Virus record (IMG/VR): IMGVR_UViG_3300042516_004109
Location: 1 to 59,160 of that record
Direction: 5' to 3' (one strand)
Source: a virus
Length of the DNA: 59,160 nt
Part shown: in pieces, positions 35,522 through 44,715 of the stretch
How positions within the stretch are numbered: position 1 is the first letter of the stretch
How the letters are laid out: each line of letters begins with the position of its first letter
Translations under genes and position numbers: made by a program
The notes under the pieces: model-generated
The model's database searches: none
Told to the model about the DNA's origin: nothing
What the model saw: the letters and a program-made list of their open reading frames with translations, nothing else

Positions 35522-36046
35522 ATGTCTATAAAGATTCAACAATTTATTGGTGGGGGATGTACTGCAGCTGTTGGTTGTAATATAAGCCTTGAAACGAATG
35601 TTTCACCACAAAAATTCAACTTAAATAAGAGTTATTACCTTCTACGAGGTGGTATTGTTGTTGATTACGAGGGCGAGAATACAGTAAATGTTGTCTGCCC
35701 ATATAATTCTAATTGGAATCCATATGTAGATCAATGGAATTATGATAAAAATGTTATCCTTACGAGTACACCGAATACAAAATTTACAGTTGTATCTGTA
35801 ACCGAAGGTAATACAAATAATTCAGTCGCATTTACTTCTTCTGTACTGATGCTAGAAAACTCTAATTTAACAAAGACAATGAATGCTAACTCTTATTTGT
35901 TAGTTTTTGGATCCGCGTACTCTATCGATAATGTAAATTACCATAATATTAACGGTCAATCTAGAACAATATTTGCTAATTCTCCCCGAGAAGTGCAAAT
36001 ATCGACTTCTAATTCATGTGAATTGATCTATCTTGAAACTATCTAA
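35522..36046 (+). CDS. Unknown beta-rich protein in the fibre locus
   Basis: This 174-residue protein starts directly after the preceding stop (TAAATG). It is rich in Asn, Ser, Thr and Val with alternating hydrophobic residues, suggesting beta-structure: NVSPQKFNLNKSYYLLRGGI, then SVAFTSSVLMLENSNL. It has cysteines at GGGCTAAVGC. No family is recognised. Position between the glycosyltransferase and the fibre genes suggests either a small fibre-associated structural protein or another member of the modification cassette. Confidence 0.6.
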   Translation: MSIKIQQFIGGGCTAAVGCNISLETNVSPQKFNLNKSYYLLRGGIVVDYEGENTVNVVCPYNSNWNPYVDQWNYDKNVILTSTPNTKFTVVSVTEGNTNNSVAFTSSVLMLENSNLTKTMNANSYLLVFGSAYSIDNVNYHNINGQSRTIFANSPREVQISTSNSCELIYLETI

Positions 36047-36056
36047 TTTAAATCTA

Positions 36057-36063
36057 ATAAATA
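36057..36063 (+). promoter_or_regulatory. Late promoter motif ATAAATA
   Basis: ATAAATA in TCTAATAAATAAGAA lies 25 nt before the ATG at 36089, in the gap separating the modification genes from the collagen-fibre operon. Confidence 0.65.
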
Positions 36064-36088
36064 AGAATATCAAGTAGGAACCCTTTAA

Positions 36089-36424
36089 ATGGCGCAATTT
36101 GTAGAAGTAGATCTAGATCAAGGAACAACCTTTAATCTTGATATTGTAGTTAAGAACGATGATGGCAGCAGAATTAATGTTGCAGGCTACACATTTTCTT
36201 CCTCAATGCGCAAATCATTTTATTCTTCAAGTGTGACAGCAAATTTAACCGTTGCAGTGATTAATGCTGCGAATGGTGATGTTAGATTTTCGCTAAATGC
36301 AGCGTCAACTGCTAACATAAAAGCAGGTCGTTATGTGTTTGATATCAAACAAATTAATACTTCAAATGTAACATCGCGTATGTTTGAGGGGATTATTACA
36401 GTTAATCCACAGGTAACGAAATGA
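36089..36424 (+). CDS. Small Ig-like/BppU-type fibre-associated protein
   Basis: This 111-residue beta-sandwich-like protein has [35 protein letters not shown], then [20 protein letters not shown] and VFDIKQIN. The pattern matches small domains at the N-terminal side of phage receptor-binding assemblies (BppU-like). A good AGGA site precedes it and it overlaps the collagen-like fibre gene as ATGA, so the two products are probably made together. It may attach the collagen fibre to the tail. Family assignment is by pattern. Confidence 0.7.
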   Translation: MAQFVEVDLDQGTTFNLDIVVKNDDGSRINVAGYTFSSSMRKSFYSSSVTANLTVAVINAANGDVRFSLNAASTANIKAGRYVFDIKQINTSNVTSRMFEGIITVNPQVTK

Positions 36425-39400
36425 CGACAATTTCAGTTTCATCCACTGCTGGTCCACAAGGTCCACAAGGTCCACAAGGTTCTACTGGTCCTCAAGGACC
36501 ACAAGGTCCACAAGGATCAGTTGGTCCACAAGGTCCACAAGGTCCATCTGGTTCTACTGGTCCACAAGGTCCATCTGGTGCACAAGGTGCTGCGTCAACT
36601 GTTGCTGGTCCTCAAGGACCACAAGGACCACAAGGTGTCGCTGGTCCACAAGGACCACAAGGACCACAGGGTGTAACTGGTGCACAAGGTCCATCTGGTC
36701 CACAAGGTGTCGCTGGTCCATCTGGTCCACAAGGTGATACAGGTCCTCAAGGTCCTCAAGGTGTCACTGGTGCACAAGGACCACAGGGTGCAACTGGTCC
36801 ACAGGGTCCTCAAGGTGTCACTGGTGCACAAGGACCACAAGGTCCGCAAGGCGTCACTGGTGCACAAGGTCCATCTGGTGCTCAAGGTAATCAAGGTAAT
36901 CAAGGTGCACAAGGCATTCAAGGTTTAACAGGTGATACTGGTCCACAAGGTCCTCAAGGTCCTCAAGGTGTTGCGGGACCACAAGGTCCACAAGGTGTCG
37001 CTGGTCCACAGGGTGTCGCTGGTGCACAAGGTCCATCTGGTGCTCAAGGTAATCAAGGTGCACAAGGCATTCAAGGTTTAACAGGTGATACTGGTCCACA
37101 AGGTCCACAAGGTGTCGCTGGTCCATCTGGTCCATCTGGTCCACAGGGTGTTGCTGGTCCACAAGGTCCATCTGGTGCTCAAGGTAATCAAGGTGCACAA
37201 GGCATTCAAGGTTTAACAGGTGATACTGGTGGACAAGGTCCATCTGGTCCATCTGGTCCATCTGGTCCACAAGGTGTCGCTGGTCCACAAGGTGTCGCTG
37301 GTGCACAAGGTCCACAAGGTGATACAGGTCCATCTGGTCCATCTGGTCCACAAGGTGTCGCTGGTCCACAAGGTGTCGCTGGTCCACAAGGTCCACAGGG
37401 TGATACAGGTCCACAAGGTCCTTCTGGCGTGTCAAATGTTCCTGGTCCGCAAGGTCCACAGGGTGATACAGGTCCTCAAGGTCCTCAAGGTCCACAAGGC
37501 GTCACTGGTCCACAAGGTCCATCTGGTGCTAAAGGTGATCAGGGTGAATTTGGTGGCGCAACTTTTGAGTACATCTACTTAACAAATACTGCAAACACAG
37601 ATCCTGGTGTAGCAAATTTAAAATTCGATAATATAACATTTTCTTCTGTATCACGATTGTATATCGACTTTACAGATTTAAGTACTGCAAACGTATTTAA
37701 TTATTTGCAAACTATTGATGACTCTACGTCAACAATCAAAGGAACATTTAAAGTTGCAAATACTGCAAATGTAAGTGAATTTGCATACTTTAATATTAAT
37801 GGATCTCACGAACACGTTTCAAGTTATTTCTCTGTTCCTGTTGCACATTTAAGTGGTGTTACAAGTTTTTCAAATTCTACCAATGTCATCATCACATTTG
37901 TTCGTACTGGTGATAAAGGTGATACAGGTCCACAAGGTCCGCAAGGTCCGCAAGGTCCACAGGGTGCTGGTCCTCAAGGTCCACAGGGTCCTCAAGGTCC
38001 ACAGGGTCCTCAAGGTCCACAGGGTCCACAGGGTCCCCAAGGACCACAAGGTGTCACTGGTGCAAGAAATTACACTGTAACGAATAGTGGTGCCAGTCAT
38101 TATGTGATTGATGGCGCAAATGATCCTACATTGTATTTGATGCGCGGATTCACATATGAATTCTTTGTAAGTGCATCTGGACATCCTTTCTGGATCCAAA
38201 CAGTTCCTGCGCCATACAGTGTTGGAAATGTTTACAGTAGTGGTGTAACAAATAATGGTGACGATGTTGGCACTGTAATATTTGCGGTTCCATATAATGC
38301 ACCAAATACTCTTTATTATGTTTGCCAAAACCATTCTTCAATGTCTGGTACAATTATTATCAGTGATGTGGGTCCAGTTGGTCCTCAAGGTCCACAAGGT
38401 GTAACTGGTGATACAGGCAATCCTGGACCACAAGGTCCAACTGGTCCAGGTGGTAATACTGGTGCACAAGGTCCACAGGGTGTTGTTGGTCCACAGGGTC
38501 CACAGGGTCCACAAGGTCCAACTGGCGCAGATTCAACAGTTGCTGGTCCTCAGGGTCCATCTGGTCCATCTGGTGCTCAAGGTAATCAAGGTGCACAAGG
38601 CATTCAAGGTTTAACAGGTGATACTGGTCCACAAGGACCACAAGGTCCACAAGGTCCACAAGGTCCTCAAGGTGATGCATCGAGTGTTGCTGGTCCACAA
38701 GGACCACAGGGTCCATCTGGTGCTCAAGGTAATCAAGGCGCACAAGGTTCACAAGGCATTCAGGGTTTAACAGGTGATACTGGTCCACAGGGTCCACAGG
38801 GTCCACAAGGTGATGCATCAAGTGTTGCTGGACCACAGGGTCCACAGGGTCCGCAAGGTTCTACTGGTGACACAGGACCAACAGGTCCACAAGGACCACA
38901 AGGTCCACAGGGTGCTGGTCCACAAGGTCCGCAAGGTCCTCAAGGTGATGCATCAACTGTTGCTGGTCCACAAGGACCACAAGGTCCACAAGGACCACAA
39001 GGTGCTGCGTCAAGTGTTGCTGGTCCACAGGGTCCACAGGGAGCAATTGGTCCGCAAGGTCCGCAGGGCGTCACTGGTGCAAGAACATATACAGTGACGA
39101 ATGTCGGAGCTGGTGCTTATTCAATCGATGGTTCTAGCAATCCAACATTAAATTTACTGCGTGGATTTACTTATGAATTTAGTATAAGTGCTTCTGGACA
39201 CCCTTTCTGGATTCAAACAGTTTCTGGTGCATATAGTTCTGGAAATATATATTCATCAGGCATTACAAATAACGGCACTCAAGTTGGAACGCTAACATTC
39301 GCTGTTCCTTATGATGCACCAAGTACTCTTTATTATGTTTGCCAATTCCACGCATCGATGCAGGGTGTGATTAATATTAGTGATGTTGGTCCTATTGGTC

Positions 39401-40836
39401 CACAAGGTCCACAGGGACCACAAGGACCACAAGGTTCAATTGGATCAACTGGTGATGTTGGTCCTCAAGGTCCGCAAGGTCCGCAAGGTCCACAGGGTCC
39501 GCAAGGTGCTGGTCCTCAAGGTCCACAAGGACCACAAGGTGATGCGTCAAGTGTTGCTGGTCCGCAAGGTCCACAAGGTCCTCAAGGTGTCACTGGTGCA
39601 CAGGGTCCACAAGGTCCTCAAGGTGTCACTGGTGCACAGGGTCCACAGGGTCCTCAAGGTGTGACTGGTCCACAAGGTCCACAGGGTCCTCAAGGTGTGA
39701 CTGGTCCTCAAGGTCCTCAAGGTGATACAGGTCCACAGGGTCCTCAGGGTCCACAAGGACCACAAGGTGTTAAGGGTGATACTGGTGAATTTGGTGGAGC
39801 AACATTTGATTATGTGTTTAGTGCTAATACAGCAAACACCGATCCAACAGCTGGTTTCGTCAAGTTTAATAATGCAACACTTCTATCTGCAACTGAGATG
39901 TATATTGATAACATCGATCGTTTAAGCGCAAATGTGTTTAATTACCTGAACACAATCGATGACTCAACATCAACAATCAAAGGCACGTTCAAGATTGCAA
40001 ATTCTGCAAACGTTTTAGAATATGCATTTTTCAATATTAACGGTACTCATCTTCATGTTACTGATTGGTTCGTTGTTCCTGTTGCTGGATTGAATACAAC
40101 ACTTGTCGGATCAAACTTCTCAAATAGCACTAATGTCATCATCACATTTGTTCGTACTGGTGATAAAGGTGACGCAGGTCCACAAGGTCCTCAAGGTGTG
40201 ATTGGTCCTCAAGGTCCTCAAGGTCCACAAGGTGTCACTGGTCCACAAGGACCACAAGGTCCGCAAGGTGTCACTGGTCCACAGGGTCCACAGGGTCCAC
40301 AAGGTGTCATTGGTGATACAGGACCACAAGGTCCTCAAGGTGTGATTGGTCCTCAAGGTCCTCAAGGTCCTCAAGGTCCACAAGGTGTCACTGGTCCTCA
40401 AGGTCCACAAGGTCCACAAGGTCCTCAAGGACCACAAGGTCCTCAAGGTCCTCAAGGCAACACAGGTCCAACTGGACCAAATGAAGGTGCAACGCTTAAA
40501 GCTGTAAAAGACTTTATGGTTTCGAATACAAACACTAATGGCGCAAATACTGTCAGTCTTACAACTGCTAACTATTTCCGTCATACATTAACAGCAAATG
40601 TGACATTTACATTCACGGATGCACCAACTTCTGGAACAGGTCAAATGTTCTCGCTATTATTGTCGCAAGATGGAACTGGTGGAAGATTGCCATCATTCTC
40701 CAATACAATTTATTGGGCTGGTGGATCTATTCCTCCTGCGACAACAGATGCAAATGCTCGTGACTTGTGGACATTTATCACATATGATGGTGGTACGACA
40801 TATTGGGGCACTTTGACTATGAAGGACCTTCGATAA
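36421..40836 (+). CDS. Collagen-like tail fibre with two cupredoxin-like domains
   Basis: This 1471-residue fibre is built from Gly-X-Y blocks dominated by GPQ, separated by globular domains. Approximate order: collagen 11-377; domain A 378-497 ([42 protein letters not shown]); collagen 498-547; cupredoxin-like 548-650; collagen 651-887; cupredoxin-like 888-990; collagen 991-1123; second domain A 1124-1250; collagen 1251-1353; C-terminal domain 1354-1471, homologous to the fibre at 27056. Both cupredoxin-like domains keep a candidate type-1 copper set: His in GHPFWIQT and C-x2-H-x2-M (CQNHSSM, CQFHASM). Triple-helical trimerisation is expected. The C-terminal domain is the likely tip. Confidence 0.9.
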   Translation: MTTISVSSTAGPQGPQGPQGSTGPQGPQGPQGSVGPQGPQGPSGSTGPQGPSGAQGAASTVAGPQGPQGPQGVAGPQGPQGPQGVTGAQGPSGPQGVAGPSGPQGDTGPQGPQGVTGAQGPQGATGPQGPQGVTGAQGPQGPQGVTGAQGPSGAQGNQGNQGAQGIQGLTGDTGPQGPQGPQGVAGPQGPQGVAGPQGVAGAQGPSGAQGNQGAQGIQGLTGDTGPQGPQGVAGPSGPSGPQGVAGPQGPSGAQGNQGAQGIQGLTGDTGGQGPSGPSGPSGPQGVAGPQGVAGAQGPQGDTGPSGPSGPQGVAGPQGVAGPQGPQGDTGPQGPSGVSNVPGPQGPQGDTGPQGPQGPQGVTGPQGPSGAKGDQGEFGGATFEYIYLTNTANTDPGVANLKFDNITFSSVSRLYIDFTDLSTANVFNYLQTIDDSTSTIKGTFKVANTANVSEFAYFNINGSHEHVSSYFSVPVAHLSGVTSFSNSTNVIITFVRTGDKGDTGPQGPQGPQGPQGAGPQGPQGPQGPQGPQGPQGPQGPQGPQGVTGARNYTVTNSGASHYVIDGANDPTLYLMRGFTYEFFVSASGHPFWIQTVPAPYSVGNVYSSGVTNNGDDVGTVIFAVPYNAPNTLYYVCQNHSSMSGTIIISDVGPVGPQGPQGVTGDTGNPGPQGPTGPGGNTGAQGPQGVVGPQGPQGPQGPTGADSTVAGPQGPSGPSGAQGNQGAQGIQGLTGDTGPQGPQGPQGPQGPQGDASSVAGPQGPQGPSGAQGNQGAQGSQGIQGLTGDTGPQGPQGPQGDASSVAGPQGPQGPQGSTGDTGPTGPQGPQGPQGAGPQGPQGPQGDASTVAGPQGPQGPQGPQGAASSVAGPQGPQGAIGPQGPQGVTGARTYTVTNVGAGAYSIDGSSNPTLNLLRGFTYEFSISASGHPFWIQTVSGAYSSGNIYSSGITNNGTQVGTLTFAVPYDAPSTLYYVCQFHASMQGVINISDVGPIGPQGPQGPQGPQGSIGSTGDVGPQGPQGPQGPQGPQGAGPQGPQGPQGDASSVAGPQGPQGPQGVTGAQGPQGPQGVTGAQGPQGPQGVTGPQGPQGPQGVTGPQGPQGDTGPQGPQGPQGPQGVKGDTGEFGGATFDYVFSANTANTDPTAGFVKFNNATLLSATEMYIDNIDRLSANVFNYLNTIDDSTSTIKGTFKIANSANVLEYAFFNINGTHLHVTDWFVVPVAGLNTTLVGSNFSNSTNVIITFVRTGDKGDAGPQGPQGVIGPQGPQGPQGVTGPQGPQGPQGVTGPQGPQGPQGVIGDTGPQGPQGVIGPQGPQGPQGPQGVTGPQGPQGPQGPQGPQGPQGPQGNTGPTGPNEGATLKAVKDFMVSNTNTNGANTVSLTTANYFRHTLTANVTFTFTDAPTSGTGQMFSLLLSQDGTGGRLPSFSNTIYWAGGSIPPATTDANARDLWTFITYDGGTTYWGTLTMKDLR
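36451..40480 (+). repeat. Collagen-like GPQ coding repeats in five blocks
   Basis: Gly-X-Y triplets encoded mostly as GGTCCACAA or GGTCCTCAA fill about 36451-37553, 37915-38058, 38371-39080, 39391-39787 and 40171-40480. Proline is almost always in the X position and Gln, Ser, Val or Thr in Y. One higher-order unit ([19 protein letters not shown]) recurs at least five times. Confidence 0.93.
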
Positions 40837-40841
40837 GTTCG

Positions 40842-40848
40842 ATAAATA
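40842..40848 (+). promoter_or_regulatory. Late promoter motif ATAAATA
   Basis: ATAAATA in TTCGATAAATAGATT lies 25 nt before the ATG of the glycosyltransferase gene at 40874. This spacing is identical to that at 30378 and 36063. Confidence 0.62.
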
Positions 40849-40873
40849 GATTATATTATTTTATGAGTTTATT

Positions 40874-41869
40874 ATGAAAATACATGTGTTAGCAAATCCG
40901 CGCAATCCTACTGGGTTGATGAATCGCGTTGATCCATTTGCAGTTCATGCACACAAGTATATCAAACATTTGTCTCAACATTTCCATATGATTCATTATG
41001 GAGTTCCAGGCGCACAAGTCGACTGCGAGCATGTCGACATTCCAACAACACCAGTTGAAATTAACGAATTTAATTTGTTAGCAGGTAAAGAGATTCAAGA
41101 GCGAGCAAGCACAGGCGATATTATCGTTTGCTTTTTTGGTGTGGATAATAAAGTTGCTTGTGATATGAATCCTGGATGTAAAATTGTTGAACCATCAATT
41201 GGATATCGCGCCAATGGCGTGTTTGCTCCATATAGAGTATTCACATCATATGCAAACATGCATTATTTTTATGGTGATCGTGACATGTTAATGTCGCCAA
41301 GCTGGTTCGATGATGTAATCGGCAATCCATTTACAGTAAGTGAATTTGAATATAGTGAAAAGAAAGAAGATTATTTCTTGTATTTTGGTAGAGTGTGTGA
41401 AGAAAAAGGTGTACATCTAGCCATTCAAGCAACAGAAAAGATGGGCAAGAAACTCGTCGTCGCTGGTCCTGGATCGTTGCAAGCATTAGGTTATGATAGA
41501 ATACCAAATCACGTTGAAATGTTTGGCGTTGCAAATGCAGAGCAGCGAAAACAATTGATGAAAAATGCAAAGTGTTTGTTTGGACTAACACACTATGTTG
41601 AACCATTTGGTAATATGATCATTGAAGCAAATCTTTCTGGTACACCTGTGATTACAACTGATTGGGGTGCATTTCCAGAGATTGTTCTCGAGGGGAAAAC
41701 AGGATATCGAGTGAGGGATTTCAAATCACTATTAAATGCTATGAATTTAATAGATAAAATAGACTTGTGCGATTGTCGATCATGGGGATTAAATTTCTCT
41801 GACGAAGTTATTCACATGAAGCATAAGCAATACTTAGATAAAGTTATTTTAAATTCATTTTATGCGTAA
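40874..41869 (+). CDS. Family 4 glycosyltransferase
   Basis: This 331-residue protein has a GT-B fold. The C-terminal half carries the usual GT4 landmarks: YFLYFGRVCEEKGVHLAIQA, KLVVAGPGS, VEMFGVANAEQRKQLMKNAK, and the E-x7-E nucleotide-sugar motif in EPFGNMIIEANLSGTPVI followed by GAFPEIVLEGKTGYRV. The N-terminal half is less conserved, as expected for the acceptor domain. It transfers a sugar from an activated donor; donor and acceptor are unknown. It heads a four-gene cassette between the collagen fibre and the neck genes and overlaps the next gene by 8 nt. Fibre glycosylation is an attractive inference; host surface modification is the alternative. Confidence 0.85.
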   Translation: MKIHVLANPRNPTGLMNRVDPFAVHAHKYIKHLSQHFHMIHYGVPGAQVDCEHVDIPTTPVEINEFNLLAGKEIQERASTGDIIVCFFGVDNKVACDMNPGCKIVEPSIGYRANGVFAPYRVFTSYANMHYFYGDRDMLMSPSWFDDVIGNPFTVSEFEYSEKKEDYFLYFGRVCEEKGVHLAIQATEKMGKKLVVAGPGSLQALGYDRIPNHVEMFGVANAEQRKQLMKNAKCLFGLTHYVEPFGNMIIEANLSGTPVITTDWGAFPEIVLEGKTGYRVRDFKSLLNAMNLIDKIDLCDCRSWGLNFSDEVIHMKHKQYLDKVILNSFYA

Positions 41870-42614
41870 GTTATTTGTAGTTAGTTCTTCTATCGCACCA
41901 AAGCCTGGGACTTTTACATACAGTCCAACTCGCTCTGTTTTTGGAGCAGAGGAACGATTTAGGCAAACAATCTTTACAATCAATTCGATACAAGCAGCAT
42001 TTCCGAATGATAAGATTGTAGTTGTAGACTCGTCAGAAGATTATGCAGATTACATTGTGACATTAAGGCATCTTAAGAATGTTGATTATTTGCCTGTCAA
42101 AGAGTATGCGCCAGAAATCTTTAATCTTGTAAATCACCATCAAAATAAAAGTCTATGTGAGTGCGCACTTTTAAATAGTTACTACAAAACATTTAAAAAC
42201 GAAATTAAAGAATATGACTATGTGATTAAGACAACTGGTAGGTATTTTTACTTCAATTTTAACGATGCATTGTTTACCCCAGAGAATAAAGATAAGATAT
42301 TTTTTAAACGACCATTAAATTTTGAATGGAACGATAATTGGAGATACCAATTTGTAGATTATCGAGCGCAGCAAAACAATAACAGACTGCATCAATATTG
42401 CACCGTGTTATATGGATTTGGTATTCATCAATTTGACAAGTTTATAGACATGAATGATGCAGTTATTAATCTATTAGACAATGAAAAGATGGCGCATTAT
42501 GACATTGAAACTTTGTCATATTACTTTACGAGACCATTCGAAAAGGATATAATTGAGACTGATTGGATAGTTTCAGGGTGGGATGGTACCTCAGCACGAT
42601 TTATGTACTACTAG
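41862..42614 (+). CDS. Putative glycosyltransferase-like protein
   Basis: This 250-residue protein starts inside the GT4 gene. Its N-terminus (KLFVVSSSIAPKPGTFTYSP, FTINSIQAAFPNDKIVVVDS) resembles a GT-A nucleotide-binding fold, and YVIKTTGRYFY followed by KIFFKRP suggests a catalytic-domain strand. No DxD motif is obvious. It resembles uncharacterised polysaccharide-type transferases seen near other glycosyltransferase genes. The role is assigned mainly from fold-like pattern and from neighbours. Confidence 0.55.
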   Translation: MRKLFVVSSSIAPKPGTFTYSPTRSVFGAEERFRQTIFTINSIQAAFPNDKIVVVDSSEDYADYIVTLRHLKNVDYLPVKEYAPEIFNLVNHHQNKSLCECALLNSYYKTFKNEIKEYDYVIKTTGRYFYFNFNDALFTPENKDKIFFKRPLNFEWNDNWRYQFVDYRAQQNNNRLHQYCTVLYGFGIHQFDKFIDMNDAVINLLDNEKMAHYDIETLSYYFTRPFEKDIIETDWIVSGWDGTSARFMYY

Positions 42615-42621
42615 GTGACAA

Positions 42622-43179
42622 ATGAAAACTACTTTAATTATTGTTGACGACTTTTATCAAAACCCTGATCAAGTAAGAGCATATGCTTTGTCTCAGCCCT
42701 TCGAAGTCTCTGGAAACTATCCTGGAGTTCGAACAAAGCCATGGCTTCCTGATGATTTAAGGAATTCTCTTCAATACATTATACAAAATGCGGGTGGTCA
42801 GATTACCAATTGGTTTGAAGAATCTGGATATACTGGTGCGTTTCAAATATGTACTGCTCAAGACAGAACATGGATTCATGCTGATAGTTTTAATACTTGG
42901 GCAGCTGTTTGTTATCTGACACCAGATGCACCACTTTCTTCTGGAACTGCCTTGTATCGATGGAAAGAAACAAAAGAATATGAAAGGATCGATCGCGATG
43001 CACCATATCATAATGGATACGATTACACTAAATGGGAAAAGACAGATTATGTTGCAAACAAATATAATCGAATTGTGCTGTATCGTGGAAACTTATATCA
43101 TGCATCGTTAGACTATTTTGGCAATAATTATCAAAATGGTCGATTGTTTCAAACCTTTTTCTTTAATACAGAGTACTGA
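42622..43179 (+). CDS. DUF6445-type 2OG-Fe(II) oxygenase-like protein
   Basis: This 185-residue protein shows the DUF6445 pattern: IVDDFYQNPDQVRAYALSQPF at the N-terminus (written IVDDFYQNPDQVRAYALS), His86 and Asp88 in TWIHADSFNTWAAVCYLT, His160 in LYRGNLYHASLDYFG, and Arg174 in NGRLFQTFFF. H-x-D...H...R is the iron and 2-oxoglutarate site of the oxygenase superfamily, so hydroxylation chemistry is likely. Substrate is unknown. It is the second oxygenase in the fibre region and is coupled (TGATG) to a glycosyltransferase, repeating the oxygenase-plus-transferase pairing seen at 32486-35521. Confidence 0.75.
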   Translation: MKTTLIIVDDFYQNPDQVRAYALSQPFEVSGNYPGVRTKPWLPDDLRNSLQYIIQNAGGQITNWFEESGYTGAFQICTAQDRTWIHADSFNTWAAVCYLTPDAPLSSGTALYRWKETKEYERIDRDAPYHNGYDYTKWEKTDYVANKYNRIVLYRGNLYHASLDYFGNNYQNGRLFQTFFFNTEY

Positions 43180-43925
43180 TGAAGATCTTACATGTAATAT
43201 TCTCTACGAATCGAATCAAGTATCTGATGCCGACTCTAGAGTCTCTAAAAAATCTAGATTATGGCAATCATACAGTTGATAAATTAATTATCGACGATTA
43301 CCCAAGAAATAGAAATCCTGCCATATTTGACCTAATCTCAAAGGTTTATGGTTTTAATTTACGATTTAACGAGACTAACTTGGGTCTATCGGTTAATTGG
43401 AGCGCGTTCTTCGATTGGTTAAAAACACAAGATTATGACTATATCTTACATCAAGAGGACGATGTTCTATTGACGAGTCCGATTCGAATTGACGACTTGA
43501 TAACTATTCTAGAATCAGATGAAAAAATGGCTTCAGTCGTTCTTCAGCGTCAATCATGGTACTTTCATGAAACTGAACCCGTAATCGATGTTACCGATGT
43601 TAAAATTGGAAACTATTACTATAGCCAAAATGTAAAAACTTTTCCAATCATATTCTCGCTCTATCGTAAAAATGTGATCGAATATTCGTTTAGAGATTAC
43701 TGGAAATTTAATGTAAACGAAGGAATGATCATGGTTTATCTAAATTTCTTCCATCAAATGTATTCTGCAACTTTAAAGGGTCCAGAAGGTCAAAATTTAA
43801 TCGTTCATATCGGAGAAGAGACTGTTGGTAAACGACTCGAGCCAGGAGAGCCAAACTGGGAGCAATTCTCTCATATGGACCCAAATCGAGTTTATAACTC
43901 TCGAAATGGTAAATTAATCGAGTGA
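43179..43925 (+). CDS. GT2-like glycosyltransferase
   Basis: This 248-residue protein has a GT-A fold start (ILHVIFSTNRIKYLMPTLES, then LIIDDYPRNRN) and the metal-binding acidic motif in YDYILHQEDDVLLTSPIRID, with ETNLGLSVNWSAFFDWL before it as in family 2 enzymes. It overlaps the preceding oxygenase gene by one base (TGATG). The acceptor may be a phage fibre or a host glycan. The gene ends 30 nt before gp13, which has its own late motif. Confidence 0.75.
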   Translation: MKILHVIFSTNRIKYLMPTLESLKNLDYGNHTVDKLIIDDYPRNRNPAIFDLISKVYGFNLRFNETNLGLSVNWSAFFDWLKTQDYDYILHQEDDVLLTSPIRIDDLITILESDEKMASVVLQRQSWYFHETEPVIDVTDVKIGNYYYSQNVKTFPIIFSLYRKNVIEYSFRDYWKFNVNEGMIMVYLNFFHQMYSATLKGPEGQNLIVHIGEETVGKRLEPGEPNWEQFSHMDPNRVYNSRNGKLIE

Positions 43926-43932
43926 CTAAATA
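43926..43932 (+). promoter_or_regulatory. Late promoter motif CTAAATA before gp13
   Basis: CTAAATA directly follows the glycosyltransferase stop and lies 23 nt before the gp13 ATG, with a GAGAGG ribosome binding site in between. Confidence 0.6.
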
Positions 43933-43955
43933 TAGAATACTTAGAGAGGTTCTAA

Positions 43956-44714
43956 ATGTCGCAACCTAGCACTCGAACTCAACTTAAAGATTACTGTCTC
44001 CGTAAACTCGGATTTCCTGTAATTGACATCAATGTCGATGACGATCAACTCGAAGATCGAATCGATGATGCACTGCAGCATTATTCAACATATCATTATG
44101 ATGGTACAGAAAGAGTATATTTGTCACAGGCTATAACAAATGCCGATAAACTAAATGGATACTTGAAACTATGTGATAATATTGTTAGTGTGTCAAGAGT
44201 ATTTGCATTTACAGGTTCAACTGTGGGTTCAACATCTTCGACTGGTTTTAATATGTTTGATATTAATTATCAGTTGCGTCTCAACGATTTCTATAATCTA
44301 ACATCATCATCCTATACCTACTTTGTTATCGCTCAAGAACATTTAGCAATGTTAGATATGATTATAACAGGTCAGATGCCATACACATATAATAAAAATG
44401 TAAACAGACTTACCGTAATTACTGATTGGGATAGATTTGATGTTGGCAATTTTATGGCATTTGAGGCTCATAGAATTGTAGATCCAGAAACATATGAGAA
44501 AGTATACAATGATATATGGGTAAAAGAGTACACAGCTACATTGTTTAAGCAACAATGGGGCACTAATCTAAAGAAGTATGGAAATTATGTTCTTCCAGGT
44601 GGTTTGGTTATCAACGGTCAGCAAATTTATGATGAAGCATCAGCAGAGTTAGAAAAACTAAATGAAAAACTTCGTGATACTTACGAAGAACCAACTGCAT
44701 TTTTAGTAGGCTAA
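43956..44714 (+). CDS. 13: gp13 neck protein
   Basis: This 252-residue protein matches T4 gp13 (309 residues), which with gp14 forms the neck closing the filled head. Diagnostic blocks are the N-terminal QLKDYCLRKLGFPVIDINVD, DDQLEDRIDDALQHYSTYHY, and the C-terminal WVKEYTATLFKQQWGTNLKK, then YGNYVLPGGLVINGQQIYDE. It starts a neck-terminase-tail run in T4 order (13-14-15-16-17-18-19-20). Confidence 0.93.
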   Translation: MSQPSTRTQLKDYCLRKLGFPVIDINVDDDQLEDRIDDALQHYSTYHYDGTERVYLSQAITNADKLNGYLKLCDNIVSVSRVFAFTGSTVGSTSSTGFNMFDINYQLRLNDFYNLTSSSYTYFVIAQEHLAMLDMIITGQMPYTYNKNVNRLTVITDWDRFDVGNFMAFEAHRIVDPETYEKVYNDIWVKEYTATLFKQQWGTNLKKYGNYVLPGGLVINGQQIYDEASAELEKLNEKLRDTYEEPTAFLVG

Positions 44715-44715
44715 A

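Noticed and set aside
37427-40480. Frameshift or assembly error suspected where GPQ phase breaks (for example [16 protein letters not shown])
   Set aside because: The reading frame stays open and flanking globular domains remain in frame. Interruptions are normal in bacterial and phage collagens.
36595-40584. Long antisense and alternate-frame open frames across the collagen-like gene (for example 213 codons at 36854-37495 minus)
   Set aside because: They arise from the repetitive GGTCCACAA composition, which lacks stops in other frames. Their peptides are low-complexity and unconserved in form.
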